Source of the DNA: Campylobacter sp. MIT 12-8780 | GTDB lineage: Bacteria > Campylobacterota > Campylobacteria > Campylobacterales > Campylobacteraceae | Reading direction: 5' to 3' | Assembly (NCBI RefSeq): GCF_006864535.1 | Contig: NZ_QHLL01000002.1 | Span: 62,001-126,000 of the forward strand | DNA length: 64,000 nucleotides | Part shown: one piece after another, positions 63,411-64,000 of the stretch | Layout of the letters: every line of letters begins with the position of its first letter | Numbering within the stretch: the first letter of the stretch is position 1 | The notes under the pieces: generated by a model | What the model was told of the DNA's origin: nothing | What the model saw: the letters and a program-made list of their open reading frames with translations, nothing else | The model's database searches: none | Translations under genes and position numbers: made by a program

Positions 63411-64000
63411 ATTTTTATGCGCTGTGTGTGTAGTTATAAGTTTTGTGAGGGCTGAAACAAGCACAAGATTAGAGCAAAACTTAAGAGAAGAAAGGGACTT
63501 GGCAGTTTTAAATTTACAAAATTATCTTGGCGAGATAAAAAGAGAGAATTTCTTGCAACTCAGCGAGCATGAGGCGAATTATTTTTTACCTTTTTCTTAT
63601 ACTTTTAAAGGCAAATATCCGCGACACAAACGCACTGAAGCGAAATTTCAAATCAGCCTTAAAAAGCCCTTGTTTGAAAATATTTTTGGTTTTGATGAAA
63701 AATTTTATTTTGCTTACACACAAACTGCTTGGTGGCAGCTTTATAAGGACTCTTCGCCTTTTAGAGAGATTAACTATCAGCCTGAATTTTTTGTTTCTGT
63801 GCCACTTTATATAGATCGGTTTGAAAATTTAAAAAATGTCCGCTTATCCTTGCTTCACGAATCAAACGGCAAAGATGATACCGAGCTTCAATCACGCTCA
63901 TGGAATAGAGTGTATATAAGCACTTTGCTTGTTTATGATCGCTTTTTTATCACGCCAAGGTTGTGGTATAGACTGCCTGAAAAAGATGATGATAATAAAG
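63397..64000 (+). CDS. pldA: Outer-membrane phospholipase A, 3' end missing
   Basis: The frame from ATG 63397 stays open to the window end (201 codons). A signal peptide of about 19 residues (KCFKFLCAVCVVISFVRA) precedes the mature part. The OMPLA core is plain: AYTQTAWWQLYKDSSPFRE, NYQPEFFVSVP, and the catalytic LLHESNG with His and Ser, then SRSWNRVY with the catalytic Asn. It hydrolyses membrane phospholipids when the outer membrane is perturbed; C. jejuni PldA is linked to haemolysis and to lysophospholipids. It begins inside the end of mobA in another frame. Confidence 0.94.
   Translation, partial: MKCFKFLCAVCVVISFVRAETSTRLEQNLREERDLAVLNLQNYLGEIKRENFLQLSEHEANYFLPFSYTFKGKYPRHKRTEAKFQISLKKPLFENIFGFDEKFYFAYTQTAWWQLYKDSSPFREINYQPEFFVSVPLYIDRFENLKNVRLSLLHESNGKDDTELQSRSWNRVYISTLLVYDRFFITPRLWYRLPEKDDDNK

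Noticed and set aside
63569-63814. Plus-strand 81-codon frame near the window end
   Set aside because: It is out of frame with pldA, which covers the same bases with full OMPLA motifs.
1-64000. tRNA, rRNA, tmRNA, CRISPR array or prophage
   Set aside because: No cloverleaf-like GC-rich stretch, direct-repeat array, integrase or phage structural gene was seen on reading through; intergenic gaps are all shorter than about 220 bases.

Overview
This window is a chromosomal segment of a low-GC Campylobacter, close to the C. jejuni / C. upsaliensis group. The evidence is the AT-rich coding style, extended -10 boxes of the TATAAT type with poor -35 regions, poly-G contingency tracts, and blocks of gene order that I recall from C. 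jejuni NCTC 11168: gltB-Cj0008-gltD; rpsB-tsf-Cj1180-fliR-Cj1178-gmk-tatA-argS; gmhB-hldD-hldE-gmhA-waaF; hemE-Cj1244-Cj1245; dut...Cj1449-kpsMTEDF; and ctsG-tsaD-pgp1-dxr-cdsA-Cj1348-Cj1349-mobA-pldA. The blocks are joined in a different order from C. jejuni, so the species is probably a relative rather than C. jejuni itself. I saw no tRNA, rRNA, CRISPR array or insertion sequence.

Layout. 1-6.2 kb: glutamate synthase (gltB is cut by the window edge) with an HTH/nuclease-like gene between its two subunits. 6.4-8.8 kb: ldh and a split ThrE-type exporter. 8.8-16.6 kb: a housekeeping operon (rpsB, tsf, ABC ATPase, fliR, highly acidic protein, gmk, tatA, argS), headed by a structured rpsB leader. 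16.7-19.4 kb: a small accessory patch (nuclease-like orphan, voltage-gated Na+ channel, possible DUF6150-type protein, XRE regulator, TFIIB-type zinc protein). 19.6-22.9 kb: carB, followed by a remnant of a DpnII-like restriction gene. 23.0-27.9 kb: ADP-heptose synthesis and waaF. 27.9-35.8 kb: a variable LOS region of seven glycosyltransferases, including GT10 and GT11 fucosyltransferases; two of the genes carry G10 tracts. 35.8-41.7 kb: hemE and other conserved genes, a GT8 enzyme, and a gene with a sigma-28-like promoter. 41.9-47.2 kb: kpsMTEDF capsule export. 47.4-56.2 kb: a GDP-sugar cluster. 56.3-64 kb: ctsG to pldA, with pldA cut by the window end.

How the genes work together. ManC and Gmd make GDP-4-keto-6-deoxymannose. 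From it three branches can be read: L-fucose (Fcl), colitose-like 3,6-dideoxyhexose (a fused ColC-ColD protein), and perosamine-like N-acylated amino sugar (DegT aminotransferase plus hexapeptide acyltransferase). The cluster has no glycosyltransferase and no kpsS or kpsC, so its sugars may feed the fucosyltransferases in the LOS region about 17-25 kb away, or capsule genes outside the window.

The most interesting signal is at two successive junctions in the GDP-sugar cluster (about 52.05-52.15 kb and 53.18-53.25 kb). In each, a G9 tract lies after a complete enzyme domain. The next gene's Shine-Dalgarno is buried in a hairpin. One extra G would shift the upstream frame so that it reads through the hairpin and stops exactly on the next start codon. 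I read this as a possible tandem, phase-variable translational-coupling switch. It is an inference from the sequence, but it makes sharp predictions.
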